Of a DNA stretch of 64,000 nucleotides, positions 29,777-38,740 are shown in pieces; position 1 is the first letter of the stretch, and the number at the start of each line of letters is the position of its first letter. A program made the translations under genes and the position numbers. The DNA is taken from assembly GCF_014596745.1 (NCBI RefSeq), contig NZ_JABTCF010000001.1, forward strand, positions 248,001 through 312,000, in the 5' to 3' direction. The stretch is from Maribacter aquimaris. Lineage in GTDB: Bacteria; Bacteroidota; Bacteroidia; Flavobacteriales; Flavobacteriaceae. The notes below the pieces were generated by a model. That model was not told the origin of the DNA. It ran no database searches and saw only the letters and a program-made list of their open reading frames with translations.

Positions 29777-30514
29777 TCAGATATTGATTAAATAATTTTT
29801 CTGAAACATCTTTTCGTAAACATCCTTACTGAACATATACAGTTTTGCGGGTTTTTTGGACACCCCGAATTGTTTCTCGTCCAAAGGGATGATGTATTTT
29901 TTATTAATGAGTTTTCTTCTAAAATTACGATTGTCTATTTCTATTCCTAAAATGGATTGATAAGCATCCTGTACTTCATTAATAGTGAATTTATCGGGTA
30001 ATAATTCAAAAATAATGGGCTCTACCAAACACTTTGTTTTTAGATCCCCGTAGGCCTCATTAATAATCTGTTTGTGATCAAAACCCAATTCCGGCAGGTC
30101 CTTAACCGGAAACCACTTGGCGTCATATTTATTGTTTTTTAGGTCTACATCCTCGGTTTTCAGTAAAAAGTAATAGGCAATCGTCACCGTTCTTTTATCA
30201 AACTTTTCATTCTCGATCCATAACAAATCCTTTGCATTGGTCAAACGATCTGGGTCACCGAAAGCTTTAAATTGCTTTTTATACTGCTGTGTTAAGCCTG
30301 TAAGTTCTTTTAGGACACGGGTAGCCGCATTGTCCAGGGTTTCATCTTGATACACATGATATCCGGTAAGCACATGATCATCAACAAGTATTTCGCTTTT
30401 ATCTTCAGATTCCAAGTAGCGTTTAATCAATAAGGCATTAAGGGACTTTGTATTGGTATCATACCCGAATACCACACAATCCACTGATAAATTCTGGATT
30501 ATTTTAGATTCCAT
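29777..30514 (-). CDS. Nudix-type transcriptional regulator (NrtR/AraR-like)
   Basis: 245 residues: N-terminal Nudix fold (about 1-145) and C-terminal winged helix (about 150-245; FTINEVQDAYQSILG ... NFRRKLINKKYI). The Nudix box is degenerate: after DETLDNAAT the usual REUxEE reads RVLKEL, losing metal-binding glutamates, as expected for a ligand-sensing rather than hydrolytic Nudix domain. Members of this group regulate NAD or sugar (arabinose) genes. Divergently placed against the transporter - mannitol dehydrogenase - fructokinase operon, it is the obvious candidate regulator, with repeated AAACGTCA motifs in between. Confidence 0.85.
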   Translation of the reverse strand: MESKIIQNLSVDCVVFGYDTNTKSLNALLIKRYLESEDKSEILVDDHVLTGYHVYQDETLDNAATRVLKELTGLTQQYKKQFKAFGDPDRLTNAKDLLWIENEKFDKRTVTIAYYFLLKTEDVDLKNNKYDAKWFPVKDLPELGFDHKQIINEAYGDLKTKCLVEPIIFELLPDKFTINEVQDAYQSILGIEIDNRNFRRKLINKKYIIPLDEKQFGVSKKPAKLYMFSKDVYEKMFQKNYLINI

Positions 30515-30552
30515 AGACCTTCAAATTCGTTTAAAAACAATTCATTAAAATT

Positions 30553-30570
30553 ATTAAACGTCAATATAAC
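30553..30570. promoter_or_regulatory. candidate operator 1 (Nudix regulator)
   Basis: ATTAAACGTCAATATAAC. It shares the core TWAACGTCAWTWTAA with the reverse strand of 30703-30728 (AATAAACGTCATTTAAACG). Lies 39 bp before the start of the Nudix regulator gene, fitting autoregulation. Confidence 0.45.
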
Positions 30571-30691
30571 ATTTTATACCTCCCTTTTAAAACCCCTTGT
30601 CCACGGGCATTAAATATCAATACAACACATTTTAAAGCTAAAATAGCATATATTTATGACTAAAATCATAAAAGAATCTAAAAATAATTTA

Positions 30692-30699
30692 TACATTTG
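30692..30699 (+). promoter_or_regulatory. -7 box of the mannitol operon
   Basis: TACATTTG, a perfect TAnnTTTG, directly followed at 30703 by candidate operator 2, so a bound regulator would cover the transcription start. Confidence 0.5.
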
Positions 30700-30702
30700 A
30701 AT

Positions 30703-30728
30703 AACAAACGTTTAAATGACGTTTATTA
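30703..30728. promoter_or_regulatory. candidate operator 2 (Nudix regulator)
   Basis: Contains the imperfect palindrome AAACGTTTAAATGACGTTT with AAACG / CGTTT half-sites. Position just downstream of the -7 box suggests repression until an inducer is present. Confidence 0.5.
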
Positions 30729-30963
30729 AAAGCAATTCACAAAAAGCAAAAATGACCCCATCCGAAGCACACTGTTATGTAACCCATGGTTTGCCTAGGA
30801 CGAACTTAGGACATCACACTATTTTAAACCCATATTCCAATGTATTCAACGGATAGATCAAAAATCGCAAAACTGTCTTTCAAAATGTCGGGCCATCCCT
30901 GTATTTGTATAAAGCAGCAATCCTTAAAGAATATCATATAAGCTAATTCCAAAATTACAAATC

Positions 30964-32679
30964 ATGGATACGACCAATGAATTCCAGCAATTCGAAAAAT
31001 TAGAAGTAGATCAATTACCGATTGCAAAAAACAAATTGCACAATTGGACCCACTTTGCCGGTTTGTATGCCGCTGAACATGTTGCCGCCACCGAATTTGT
31101 CATTGGAGCGACCTTCGTGGCTTTGGGCGCAACGACCAAGGATATCTTATTGGGCTTATTGATCGGTAACATTTTGGCCGTATTAAGCTGGACATTGATT
31201 ACCGCCCCCATTGCCGTAGAAACCCGATTAAGCTTATATACCTATCTTAATAAAATAGCGGGTGACTCCATGACCAAGCTTTATAATTGGGCCAACGTCA
31301 TAATTTTTACGGTAATATCCGCAGCCATGATCACCGTTTCCGCTACGGCTGTTCGTTTTGCGTTCAATATTCCCCCTCAATTGAACTGGTATCCGACCAA
31401 TATGTGGTTTGTGCTCATTGTATTAATCGTTGGTCTTGTTGTGGTTTCTATTGCTATCTATGGTTTTAGTGCCGTTTCTGAATTTTCGAGTATTTGCGCC
31501 CCATGGCTGTTCGTTATGTTCACCAGTGGTGCATTTGTTCTTTTACCCGCTTTATCGTTGGAAGTATTGGGAAAAACCATACCTGATGGCTGGACCGACT
31601 TTATAACGCTCGGCGACCAATCCATATGGACCGGTGTCAACAGTGATGGGCAACCAGGCATTGGTCTTACCGAAGTGATCGGTTTTGCTTGGGCAGCCAA
31701 TACCATAACACATTTTGGACTTATAGATATGGCTCTATTCCGTTTTGCCAAAAAGAAAGTGTACGGATTGGCCACCAGTACAGGAATGATGTTCGGACAT
31801 TATGTGGCATGGATTGCTGCGGGTATCATGGGAGCAGGAGCCGCCGTGATTCTCGGAAAATCCATCGTAGAACTAGATCCCGGTGATGTTGCGTACTACG
31901 CCCTTGGCTGGTCTGGTTTTGTAATCGTAATTGTAGCCGGTTGGACTACCGCCGTTGCCAATCTATACCGTGCCGGTTTGGCCGCACAGGCTGTATTTCA
32001 CAATACGTCAAGGAAAACAACAACATTGATCGTAGGTTTGGCAACGTGTATCGTGGCCTGTTTCCCTTTTGTGTTTACACAGATCCTTCCGTTACTTACC
32101 TATGCCGGTTTAATAGTCGTACCCGTTGGGGGCATCGTATTTGCCGAACATCAAATATTTCCCCGCATTGGATATTCAAGATATTGGTTGCACTATAAAC
32201 AACTAAAAACCAGTACCCCTGCGATAACATCATGGATTCTAGGTCTCGCATTCGGTTTTGGCTTAAATGCGCTTAACGTCATGTCTTTCTTTTATCTTTT
32301 TATACCCACTTGGATCTTCACCATAGCCGTCTATACGTTTTTGGCCGGAAAATATGGTGCTAAAAACAAATACCCTGAGGCCGAGGAAAAAGAAAGAACA
32401 CGTAATGCAAACATTGAAAGATTCCAAGAACAACAAGCCAAAAAAGAAAGCAAACCCATAAAGGATACTACACTTTTTTCAAAGGTATTGAAGGTCATTT
32501 CAATGCTAACATTGCTAATCAGCTTAGTATTGGCCTGTATCGTACTGTTCGGCAGCTCCAATGAAACCATATACTTGGAGAATCGCGAGATTTTCTATCG
32601 GTATACATTTATATGTACTCTAATTTATTTTGCCACTGCATATTGGGCGCTCAAACGGGGAAAATCCCAAAAAAAATAA
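30964..32679 (+). CDS. NCS1-family permease
   Basis: 571 residues, about 12 membrane helices, with NCS1 signatures near the N-terminus (HNWTHFAGLYAAEH ... GATFVALGAT) and in the middle (GDVAYYALGW ... AGWTTAVANLYRAGLA). NCS1 proteins usually carry cytosine, purines, allantoin or hydantoins with Na+ or H+. Here it heads an operon with a polyol dehydrogenase and a fructokinase, so it may carry mannitol or another polyol; that is inference from context. The charged cytoplasmic tail (about 465-500) is followed by two extra helices. Confidence 0.85.
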   Translation: MDTTNEFQQFEKLEVDQLPIAKNKLHNWTHFAGLYAAEHVAATEFVIGATFVALGATTKDILLGLLIGNILAVLSWTLITAPIAVETRLSLYTYLNKIAGDSMTKLYNWANVIIFTVISAAMITVSATAVRFAFNIPPQLNWYPTNMWFVLIVLIVGLVVVSIAIYGFSAVSEFSSICAPWLFVMFTSGAFVLLPALSLEVLGKTIPDGWTDFITLGDQSIWTGVNSDGQPGIGLTEVIGFAWAANTITHFGLIDMALFRFAKKKVYGLATSTGMMFGHYVAWIAAGIMGAGAAVILGKSIVELDPGDVAYYALGWSGFVIVIVAGWTTAVANLYRAGLAAQAVFHNTSRKTTTLIVGLATCIVACFPFVFTQILPLLTYAGLIVVPVGGIVFAEHQIFPRIGYSRYWLHYKQLKTSTPAITSWILGLAFGFGLNALNVMSFFYLFIPTWIFTIAVYTFLAGKYGAKNKYPEAEEKERTRNANIERFQEQQAKKESKPIKDTTLFSKVLKVISMLTLLISLVLACIVLFGSSNETIYLENREIFYRYTFICTLIYFATAYWALKRGKSQKK

Positions 32680-32684
32680 ATCTC

Positions 32685-34184
32685 ATGAATAATAGCATTA
32701 AACTTAATCAAAAGAATTTGGCAGAAATCGCCAAAAGAATGCCTTGTCCAACCTATGACAGGAGTAAATTGAAAACAGGGATTGTACATGTTGGTATCGG
32801 CGGTTTCCATAGAGCTCATGAAGCTTTTTACACCGATCGGTTATTGCATGATGAGAACATTACGGATTGGGGTATATGTGGTATCGCCTTATTGGAATTC
32901 GATACGAAGATCCATAATACCCTAAAGGAACAAGATGGGCTTTATACCTTGATTATCAAAGAATTGGATGGCTCACTTACCAAACGTGTCATTGGTTCTA
33001 TTGTTGAGAATTTATATGCCCCCGAAAATCCAACAACGGTAATCGAAAAAATGGCAAGTAGCGAGGTTAAGATCATTACCTTGACCATTACCGAGGGGGG
33101 TTACAATTATAGTGAGGCCACCCAAAGTTTTGATTTTACCAATCCTAATATCCAATATGACTTAAAGCATCCGGAAGCCCCAAAAACAATTTTCGGTTAT
33201 TTAACACAAGCCTTTAAGCTTAGAAAAGAACGAGGATTACAGGGCTGTACCCTGCAATCGTGTGATAACATCCAAGGAAACGGTCATATGGCCAAGAGGA
33301 TGCTATTGAGCTATGTGCAAAAAGCGGAACCGGAATTGGTATCGTGGATAGAAACTCATGTGTCGTTTCCAAATAGTATGGTCGACCGAATCACACCGGC
33401 CACAAGTGCAGCCGATATTGAAAACCTTAAAGCATCCTCAGGCATTGATGATGCTTGGCCAGTGGTTTGCGAGCCCTTTAAACAATGGGTCATAGAAGAT
33501 GATTTTACAGCAGGCAGACCTTCATGGGAAACCGTAGGTGCCCAATTTGTGGAAGATGTGGTTCCCTATGAAAAAATGAAATTAAGCCTATTGAATGCAG
33601 GCCATACCGTTTTAGGGATCATAGGTGCCTTACTGGGATATGACACCATCGATGAATCGGTTCACAATCCTCAAATAAGTGCCTTCTTAAAGCATTACAT
33701 GGACATAGAGGTAACACCTACGTTGGGATCCTTGGAAGGCGTTGATCTGGACGGTTACAAAAAATCCTTATTGGAACGGTTTGGAAACATCAATATCAAA
33801 GACCAAATCGATAGGATTTGTTCTGAAAGCTCTGCAAAATTCCCAATTTTCGTTTTACCGACCGTAAACACCAATTTGGAAAAAAAGGGCTCCATTGCAT
33901 TTGCATCCTTGGTGATTGCCGCATGGGCAATTTACAGCCTAGGAAAGGACGAAAAGGGCAATAATTTGAACATTAAGGATGCCATGAGGTCCATCTTGAA
34001 CGAAAAAGGTCTTGCCGCCTCAAAAGGCGATCCAAAAGCCTTTTTGGAAATTGAAACCGTATTTGGCAAACTCAAGGATTCACCCACTTTTGTAGAGGCG
34101 TTTACAAAGGCCTATAAAAACATAACAGAAAAGGGTATTGCAACCTGTGTTATCGAACAAAACGATAAGGCACTTAAAAATTAG
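32685..34184 (+). CDS. mannitol 2-dehydrogenase-type polyol dehydrogenase
   Basis: 499 residues from ATG 32685, 5 bp after the permease stop; a frame start at 32613 would overlap the permease and is rejected. Long-chain mannitol dehydrogenase family: TGIVHVGIGGFHRAHEA (NAD-binding start), ITLTITEGGYN, and the catalytic Lys-x4-Asn-x2-His motif in KLSLLNAGH. The family oxidises mannitol to fructose, or reduces fructuronate/tagaturonate (UxuB/UxaB). The adjacent fructokinase favours mannitol. Seen in alga-degrading flavobacteria as a two-step mannitol pathway. Confidence 0.88.
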   Translation: MNNSIKLNQKNLAEIAKRMPCPTYDRSKLKTGIVHVGIGGFHRAHEAFYTDRLLHDENITDWGICGIALLEFDTKIHNTLKEQDGLYTLIIKELDGSLTKRVIGSIVENLYAPENPTTVIEKMASSEVKIITLTITEGGYNYSEATQSFDFTNPNIQYDLKHPEAPKTIFGYLTQAFKLRKERGLQGCTLQSCDNIQGNGHMAKRMLLSYVQKAEPELVSWIETHVSFPNSMVDRITPATSAADIENLKASSGIDDAWPVVCEPFKQWVIEDDFTAGRPSWETVGAQFVEDVVPYEKMKLSLLNAGHTVLGIIGALLGYDTIDESVHNPQISAFLKHYMDIEVTPTLGSLEGVDLDGYKKSLLERFGNINIKDQIDRICSESSAKFPIFVLPTVNTNLEKKGSIAFASLVIAAWAIYSLGKDEKGNNLNIKDAMRSILNEKGLAASKGDPKAFLEIETVFGKLKDSPTFVEAFTKAYKNITEKGIATCVIEQNDKALKN

Positions 34185-34188
34185 CGAA

Positions 34189-35067
34189 ATGAAAAATATC
34201 GTTTGTTTTGGAGAGGTGCTATGGGATGTGTTCCCTTCACATAAAACTATAGGGGGCGCCCCATTAAACGTTGCCCTAAGGTTGCAATCATTGGGCAATA
34301 CTGTTTCCATCATCACAAGAATAGGTGATGATGCGCCCGGTAAGGAAATAGTGGCCTTCGCAGCCAAGCATGGTGTTAACGTCGATTACATACAGGTAGA
34401 TACAACTTTAGGGACAGGAGCGGTAAAAGTGACGTTGAATGAAAAAGGTTCCGCCTCCTATGACATTAATTTCCCAAGGGCTTGGGATAATATCCAATTC
34501 ACCGAACAGGCCAAGAAAAAAGTCCAGGATTCGGATGCCTTCATTTTTGGTAGTTTGGTGGCTAGGAGTGAAACCTCCAGGGATACGTTATACGGACTTT
34601 TAAAACTGGCAAAATATAAAATCCTTGATATTAACTTAAGAAAACCACATTACACCCTAGAGGTTTTAACTTACCTTATGAAGCAAGCTGATTTTCTTAA
34701 ATTCAATGACGATGAGATTTTTGAAATTGCGTCAGCCTTGGGGGCTACTTCAAAATCCATGGAAAATATCGTTCTATTCATGGCCGAACACACCCATTCA
34801 AAATCCATTTGTGTAACCAAAGGACGCCACGGGGCGCTGCTCTACCACAACGACACCTTTTATTACAATAGCGGATATAAAATAATCGTTTCCGATACGG
34901 TAGGTGCCGGGGATTCCTTCTTGGCCGCCTTGACGGATAAATTATTGAAGGGCACCCCTCCCCAAAAGGCAATCGATTTTGCCAGTGCCGTAGGTGCTAT
35001 TGTGGCCAGTAAACAAGGAGCCAATCCTAAGATTGAAAATCAAGAAATCGAGGGTTTTATTCAATAA
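34189..35067 (+). CDS. PfkB-family fructokinase
   Basis: 292 residues from ATG 34189, four bases after the dehydrogenase stop. PfkB signatures: GEVLWD at the N-terminus, GGAPLNVALRLQSLG (first PfkB motif) and DTVGAGDSFLAALTDKLL near the C-terminus with the catalytic Asp of GAGD. Expected to phosphorylate the fructose made by the preceding enzyme to fructose-6-phosphate, completing entry of mannitol into glycolysis. Confidence 0.9.
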   Translation: MKNIVCFGEVLWDVFPSHKTIGGAPLNVALRLQSLGNTVSIITRIGDDAPGKEIVAFAAKHGVNVDYIQVDTTLGTGAVKVTLNEKGSASYDINFPRAWDNIQFTEQAKKKVQDSDAFIFGSLVARSETSRDTLYGLLKLAKYKILDINLRKPHYTLEVLTYLMKQADFLKFNDDEIFEIASALGATSKSMENIVLFMAEHTHSKSICVTKGRHGALLYHNDTFYYNSGYKIIVSDTVGAGDSFLAALTDKLLKGTPPQKAIDFASAVGAIVASKQGANPKIENQEIEGFIQ

Positions 35068-35228
35068 TGTAGACGAAAATAAAGGTTTCCCAGAAATTAT
35101 TCGATCCTTCAAATCTTAAGTAATCAATAATCTTGAAAGATAGTAGAAAACCGAGTGTGAAACCCAGGTTTAACCATAGCGTATTCGAACGATAAGGAGG
35201 AAGCACAGAATTTAAAGAATGACAGAAA

Positions 35229-35981
35229 TCAACTCTTTACTTCAATTTGTTTTAACTGAATAAAGCCAAAAGCATTCAACAGTCTGATTATCAAATATGT
35301 AATATCAATTTCATACCATTTTACGCCAAAATTGGCTCTACTTGCGAACTTATGATGATTGTTGTGATAGCCTTCGCCCATCATTAAAAAATCGAATCGA
35401 AAAAGGTTTTTACTTGTGTTCTTCATTTTATAATTCACATAGCCATAAATATGTCCAAACCAATTGATTATAACTCCGTGAATAGGTGCCATTAAAAAAG
35501 TCACAGGTAATAATGACCATTGCCATGGTGAAGTCGTAAAGAATGCAAAAAATAGAATATAAAGCGAAATCCATAGTATTCGTGAAAATCGTGAACTTGC
35601 AAAGGCATCAAAAGCTTTCCATTGCGGAACGTTCTTGGTAAAACGCTGGTCAATTTCAATACGCTGTTTATTGATATCTTGATAGATGTTTTTTGTTCTC
35701 CACATCATCGCAAACAAATTAGCATCATGCGATGGTGAATGTGGGTCATTTTCAGTATCTGTATATGCATGATGCATACGATGCATAACACCGTACCCAT
35801 AAGCACTTAAGTAACTTGACCCTTGAAATACCCATGTAAGGACAAAGGTGATGCGTTCCATGGTTTTTGACATGGTAAATACCTGGTGTGCCGCATAACG
35901 ATGCAAAAAGAAAGACTGAAAAAACAAGCCTCCATACCAAAGCACTAAAACGAAAATAACGATTGCCATAAGTTTTTTCAC
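35229..35981 (-). CDS. membrane fatty-acid desaturase (acyl-CoA delta-9 type)
   Basis: 250 residues with several hydrophobic segments and the three di-iron His boxes: HRYAAH (27-32), HRMHH (67-71) and HNNHH (about 212-216). This pattern matches stearoyl-CoA desaturase-type enzymes that insert cis double bonds into acyl chains and adjust membrane fluidity. Shorter than animal enzymes but normal for this bacterial group. 54 bp after a Crp-type regulator on the same strand, likely one unit. Confidence 0.88.
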   Translation of the reverse strand: MKKLMAIVIFVLVLWYGGLFFQSFFLHRYAAHQVFTMSKTMERITFVLTWVFQGSSYLSAYGYGVMHRMHHAYTDTENDPHSPSHDANLFAMMWRTKNIYQDINKQRIEIDQRFTKNVPQWKAFDAFASSRFSRILWISLYILFFAFFTTSPWQWSLLPVTFLMAPIHGVIINWFGHIYGYVNYKMKNTSKNLFRFDFLMMGEGYHNNHHKFASRANFGVKWYEIDITYLIIRLLNAFGFIQLKQIEVKS

Positions 35982-36035
35982 AAATATAGCTTCAGACTAT
36001 AAACAAAACAATGAACCTAAATCAATAAAAATGGG

Positions 36036-36605
36036 TCACACGCGTTTTCGAATTCTACTTAAAGCTTGGGCTGTTACCCCAATATAAGAACTGATGTATT
36101 TAAGGGGAACAACCTTTAGAAGTTCAGGACGCTCTTTAAATAACTTTAGATAGCGCTCCTCAGCCGTTAAATTCAATAAGTATTGTTCGCGTTTCGATTT
36201 GAGCAGAAAGAGTCGTTCTGCCGTAAGCCTACCAATAAGATTTCCTATTTGGGTGGTTTTATATACCTCCTGCAGATCATCATACGTAATACTTAAAATG
36301 GATGTCTCTGTCAGTGCCTGTAATTGATAAGTAGAAGGTTTCCTTGTTAAAAAAGAATCATATGCACTTATAAACTGGTTTTTGAAACTAAAGCCAAAAG
36401 TGATTTCCTTTTCGGGGTTTTCCTTTGGAATATATAAGCGCACAATACCTGCTTCAATAAAGGAAATATGGTTTTCTATCTCGTTGAGTTTTAAAAAAAC
36501 CTTTTTCTTCGGAATAACGGATGGCTTTAATTTTGATGTGAAAAAATCCCAATCAGAATTAGATATGATCGCTATATGATCTAAGTAAGCTTTTATCTGT
36601 AACAA
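36036..36605 (-). CDS. Crp/Fnr-family regulator
   Basis: 189 residues: cyclic-nucleotide-binding-like jelly roll (about 20-120) and a C-terminal HTH (VPLKYISSYIGVTAQALSRIRKR). No Cys cluster for an iron-sulfur site, and no obvious cAMP-binding RxS motif, as is usual for Bacteroidetes members. Directly upstream of the desaturase gene, which it may control. Confidence 0.85.
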   Translation of the reverse strand: MLQIKAYLDHIAIISNSDWDFFTSKLKPSVIPKKKVFLKLNEIENHISFIEAGIVRLYIPKENPEKEITFGFSFKNQFISAYDSFLTRKPSTYQLQALTETSILSITYDDLQEVYKTTQIGNLIGRLTAERLFLLKSKREQYLLNLTAEERYLKLFKERPELLKVVPLKYISSYIGVTAQALSRIRKRV

Positions 36606-36790
36606 ATCTTATAAACCTTATATTATGGCGTAAAGTTAAGGATTCCTGAAATTACATATAATGACTCGTTAAATGAAGTAACCTTACCAAGTATGGAGCT
36701 TCCTTATTACGGAATACCCGAATCATAATAAAGAGTAAAAATCATGGCAGAATTAAATGTATGCTTTAATTTTATAAAAAGTTTTAAAAG

Positions 36791-36818
36791 AGCCCATCGG
36801 TAACGATGAGCTTTTTTT
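36791..36818 (+). terminator. orphan terminator-like hairpin
   Basis: AGCCCATCG / CGATGAGCT around GTAA, followed by seven T. It lies between two divergent genes, so no annotated gene feeds into it. A 19-codon frame starts at 36744 and ends in the stem; leader peptide, small RNA or attenuator ahead of the deaminase gene are options. Confidence 0.65.
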
Positions 36819-36863
36819 ATGAAATTACAAAGGTGCTTTTAATGCTACTAAAAGAGATTTAAT

Positions 36864-37334
36864 ATGAGCAAGGAAAAGTTTATGCAAGAGGCCGTAAATG
36901 CGGCTTTAAAAGGGATGCAAAATAATGAAGGGGGACCCTTTGGCTGTGTGATCGTCAAAGACGGAAAAATTATCGGTAGAGGTAATAACAGAGTAACATC
37001 GACCAACGACCCAACGGCACATGCTGAGGTTATCGCTATCCGGGATGCCTGCAAGAACCTGGATTCATTTCAATTGGAGGGTTGTGAGATTTATACCTCC
37101 TGCGAACCCTGCCCCATGTGTTTAGGTGCTATTTATTGGGCCCGACCCGATAAGGTCTATTATGGAAGCAATCAAGCCGATGCCGCCAATATCGGCTTTG
37201 ATGATGCCTTTATCTATAAAGAGATTCCCTTACCCTATAACGAACGAAGTATCCCCTTTGAGCAATTGGTACCGGAAATAGCGATAAAACCTTTTCAGGA
37301 ATGGGAGAAAAAAGAGGATAAAACGGAATATTAG
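36864..37334 (+). CDS. guanine deaminase-type nucleoside deaminase
   Basis: 156 residues of the zinc cytidine-deaminase fold: H53-A54-E55 and P-C83-P-M-C86 zinc motifs (TAHAEVIAI, EPCPMC). The C-terminal extension with DDAFIYKEI and the swapped tail resembles Bacillus guanine deaminase GuaD rather than tRNA adenosine deaminase TadA, which lacks this tail. Hydrolyses guanine to xanthine plus ammonia. Monocistronic. Confidence 0.85.
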   Translation: MSKEKFMQEAVNAALKGMQNNEGGPFGCVIVKDGKIIGRGNNRVTSTNDPTAHAEVIAIRDACKNLDSFQLEGCEIYTSCEPCPMCLGAIYWARPDKVYYGSNQADAANIGFDDAFIYKEIPLPYNERSIPFEQLVPEIAIKPFQEWEKKEDKTEY

Positions 37335-37364
37335 TTCTAGATAGATCACATTCCACCATAAAGA

Positions 37365-38663
37365 TCAAGCCTTTAGGGGTTTAAAGCTGATAAACAGTAC
37401 GGTGTAAACAAACAACAGCAGTAAATACCATGAATTGAATACTAAGTCCAGATAATCTATCCTTCCTTTAGAAAAGCTCAAGATCATTAAAACCTGTGCA
37501 CCATAAGGGAGTAACCCTTGGGAGATACAAGCAAAAATATCCAAAATGGAAGCTGTCTTTTTATTATCCAAATGATACTCATCGTTCAGGGTCTTGGCTA
37601 TAGGACCGGCAATGATAATGGATACCGTATTATTTGCAATGGCCGTATTGATCGCCCCCACCAATGTAGCAATTCCATACTGGGCCGTTCTCTGGTTTTT
37701 TATAAGCCTTCTTATCTTGATCAAGATAAATCCAATCCCCCCATTTTTTTCTACCAAAGCTGCCAATCCCCCTGTAAGTAGGGATAATAGGAATATTTCC
37801 GACATGTTCGTAAACCCCGTATAGGCGATTTTAGTGGATTCCAAAAGGGTGAAATCACCATAAACAATCCCTAAAAGTCCGGCCGAAACCACACCTAACA
37901 ATAAGGTTACGAAAACATTAACGCCCATGATGGAAAGGATGATGACCAATACATAAGGCATGATTTTCAAAACGGAATAACTATAGGCTACGGTAGCTGT
38001 TTCCATGGACTTTAATCCCAACCCTTGAAAGATCAATAAGGCCATAGTGAATAGGGCGGCAGGAACGGCCATCTTGATATTCTGTTTGAACTTATCGCTC
38101 ATTTTACACCCCAGGGATTGGGTTGCGGCAATGGTGGTATCTGAAATGACCGATAAATTGTCACCGAACATACTACCCCCCAATAAGGCGCCAGATAATA
38201 TGGCCAGGTCCGCACTGCTTTTATCCGCAAAACCTACCACTATAGGGGCCAAAGCGACAATGGCACCGACCGAGGTCCCTGTTGCTATCGATAAAAATCC
38301 GGAAATTATGAAGATGCCCACATAAATATATTGAATGACAATATAATCCAAACCAAGATTTACGATCGAATCCACACTACCGGTCTCGTTCGTAATTGCG
38401 GCAAATGCCCCGGCGAGTAAATAGATCAGGCACATGGTTACTATTTTATCATCACCACATCCTTTTAACAAGGTTTCTATTTTTGAACTTAACGATTGTT
38501 CAAATAGTATGAATGCGACAATAATGCCCATGATGACAGCAATAGGGGCAGGTAACGCATAAAAATCGTCTTGATAGATCCCAACACCCAAAAACGTGAA
38601 AACGAAAACAAATAGGGGTATTAAAGCTGAAAATTTAGGGGTAACGCTTTGAATAGTTGCCAT
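37365..38663 (-). CDS. NhaC-family transporter, possibly methionine-related
   Basis: 432 residues, about 11 membrane helices. NhaC-family features: GTSVGAIVALAPI, GGSMFGDNLSVISDTTIAATQSLGC and a second repeat with ANNTVSIIIAGPIAK. Classed by homology as a Na+/H+ antiporter, but NhaC-like MetT proteins are placed in methionine regulons by S-box riboswitches in Gram-positives. A SAM-aptamer-like sequence 78 nt upstream therefore points to methionine or a related sulfur compound as cargo. That reading depends on the riboswitch being real. Confidence 0.85.
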   Translation of the reverse strand: MATIQSVTPKFSALIPLFVFVFTFLGVGIYQDDFYALPAPIAVIMGIIVAFILFEQSLSSKIETLLKGCGDDKIVTMCLIYLLAGAFAAITNETGSVDSIVNLGLDYIVIQYIYVGIFIISGFLSIATGTSVGAIVALAPIVVGFADKSSADLAILSGALLGGSMFGDNLSVISDTTIAATQSLGCKMSDKFKQNIKMAVPAALFTMALLIFQGLGLKSMETATVAYSYSVLKIMPYVLVIILSIMGVNVFVTLLLGVVSAGLLGIVYGDFTLLESTKIAYTGFTNMSEIFLLSLLTGGLAALVEKNGGIGFILIKIRRLIKNQRTAQYGIATLVGAINTAIANNTVSIIIAGPIAKTLNDEYHLDNKKTASILDIFACISQGLLPYGAQVLMILSFSKGRIDYLDLVFNSWYLLLLFVYTVLFISFKPLKA

Positions 38664-38740
38664 TTCTCTTTCTTCATTTCAAAAAGGAAACAGCTCCCAA
38701 TAAATGGGATCATGATGTAACATTGGGTCCTATTAATTGG

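Larger units (their letters stand above)
30515..30963. other. divergent regulatory region of the mannitol locus
   Basis: 449 bp containing two similar motif sites (30553-30570 and 30703-30728) and a -7 box. The plus-strand transcript would have an untranslated leader of about 250 nt. No riboswitch motif or small gene recognised in it. Confidence 0.5.

Noticed and set aside
32613-32684. upstream start for the mannitol dehydrogenase gene
   Set aside because: It would overlap the permease by 67 bp; the ATG at 32685 directly precedes the conserved domain.
36864-37334. tRNA adenosine deaminase (TadA)
   Set aside because: Zinc motifs fit both, but the C-terminal tail is of the guanine deaminase type.
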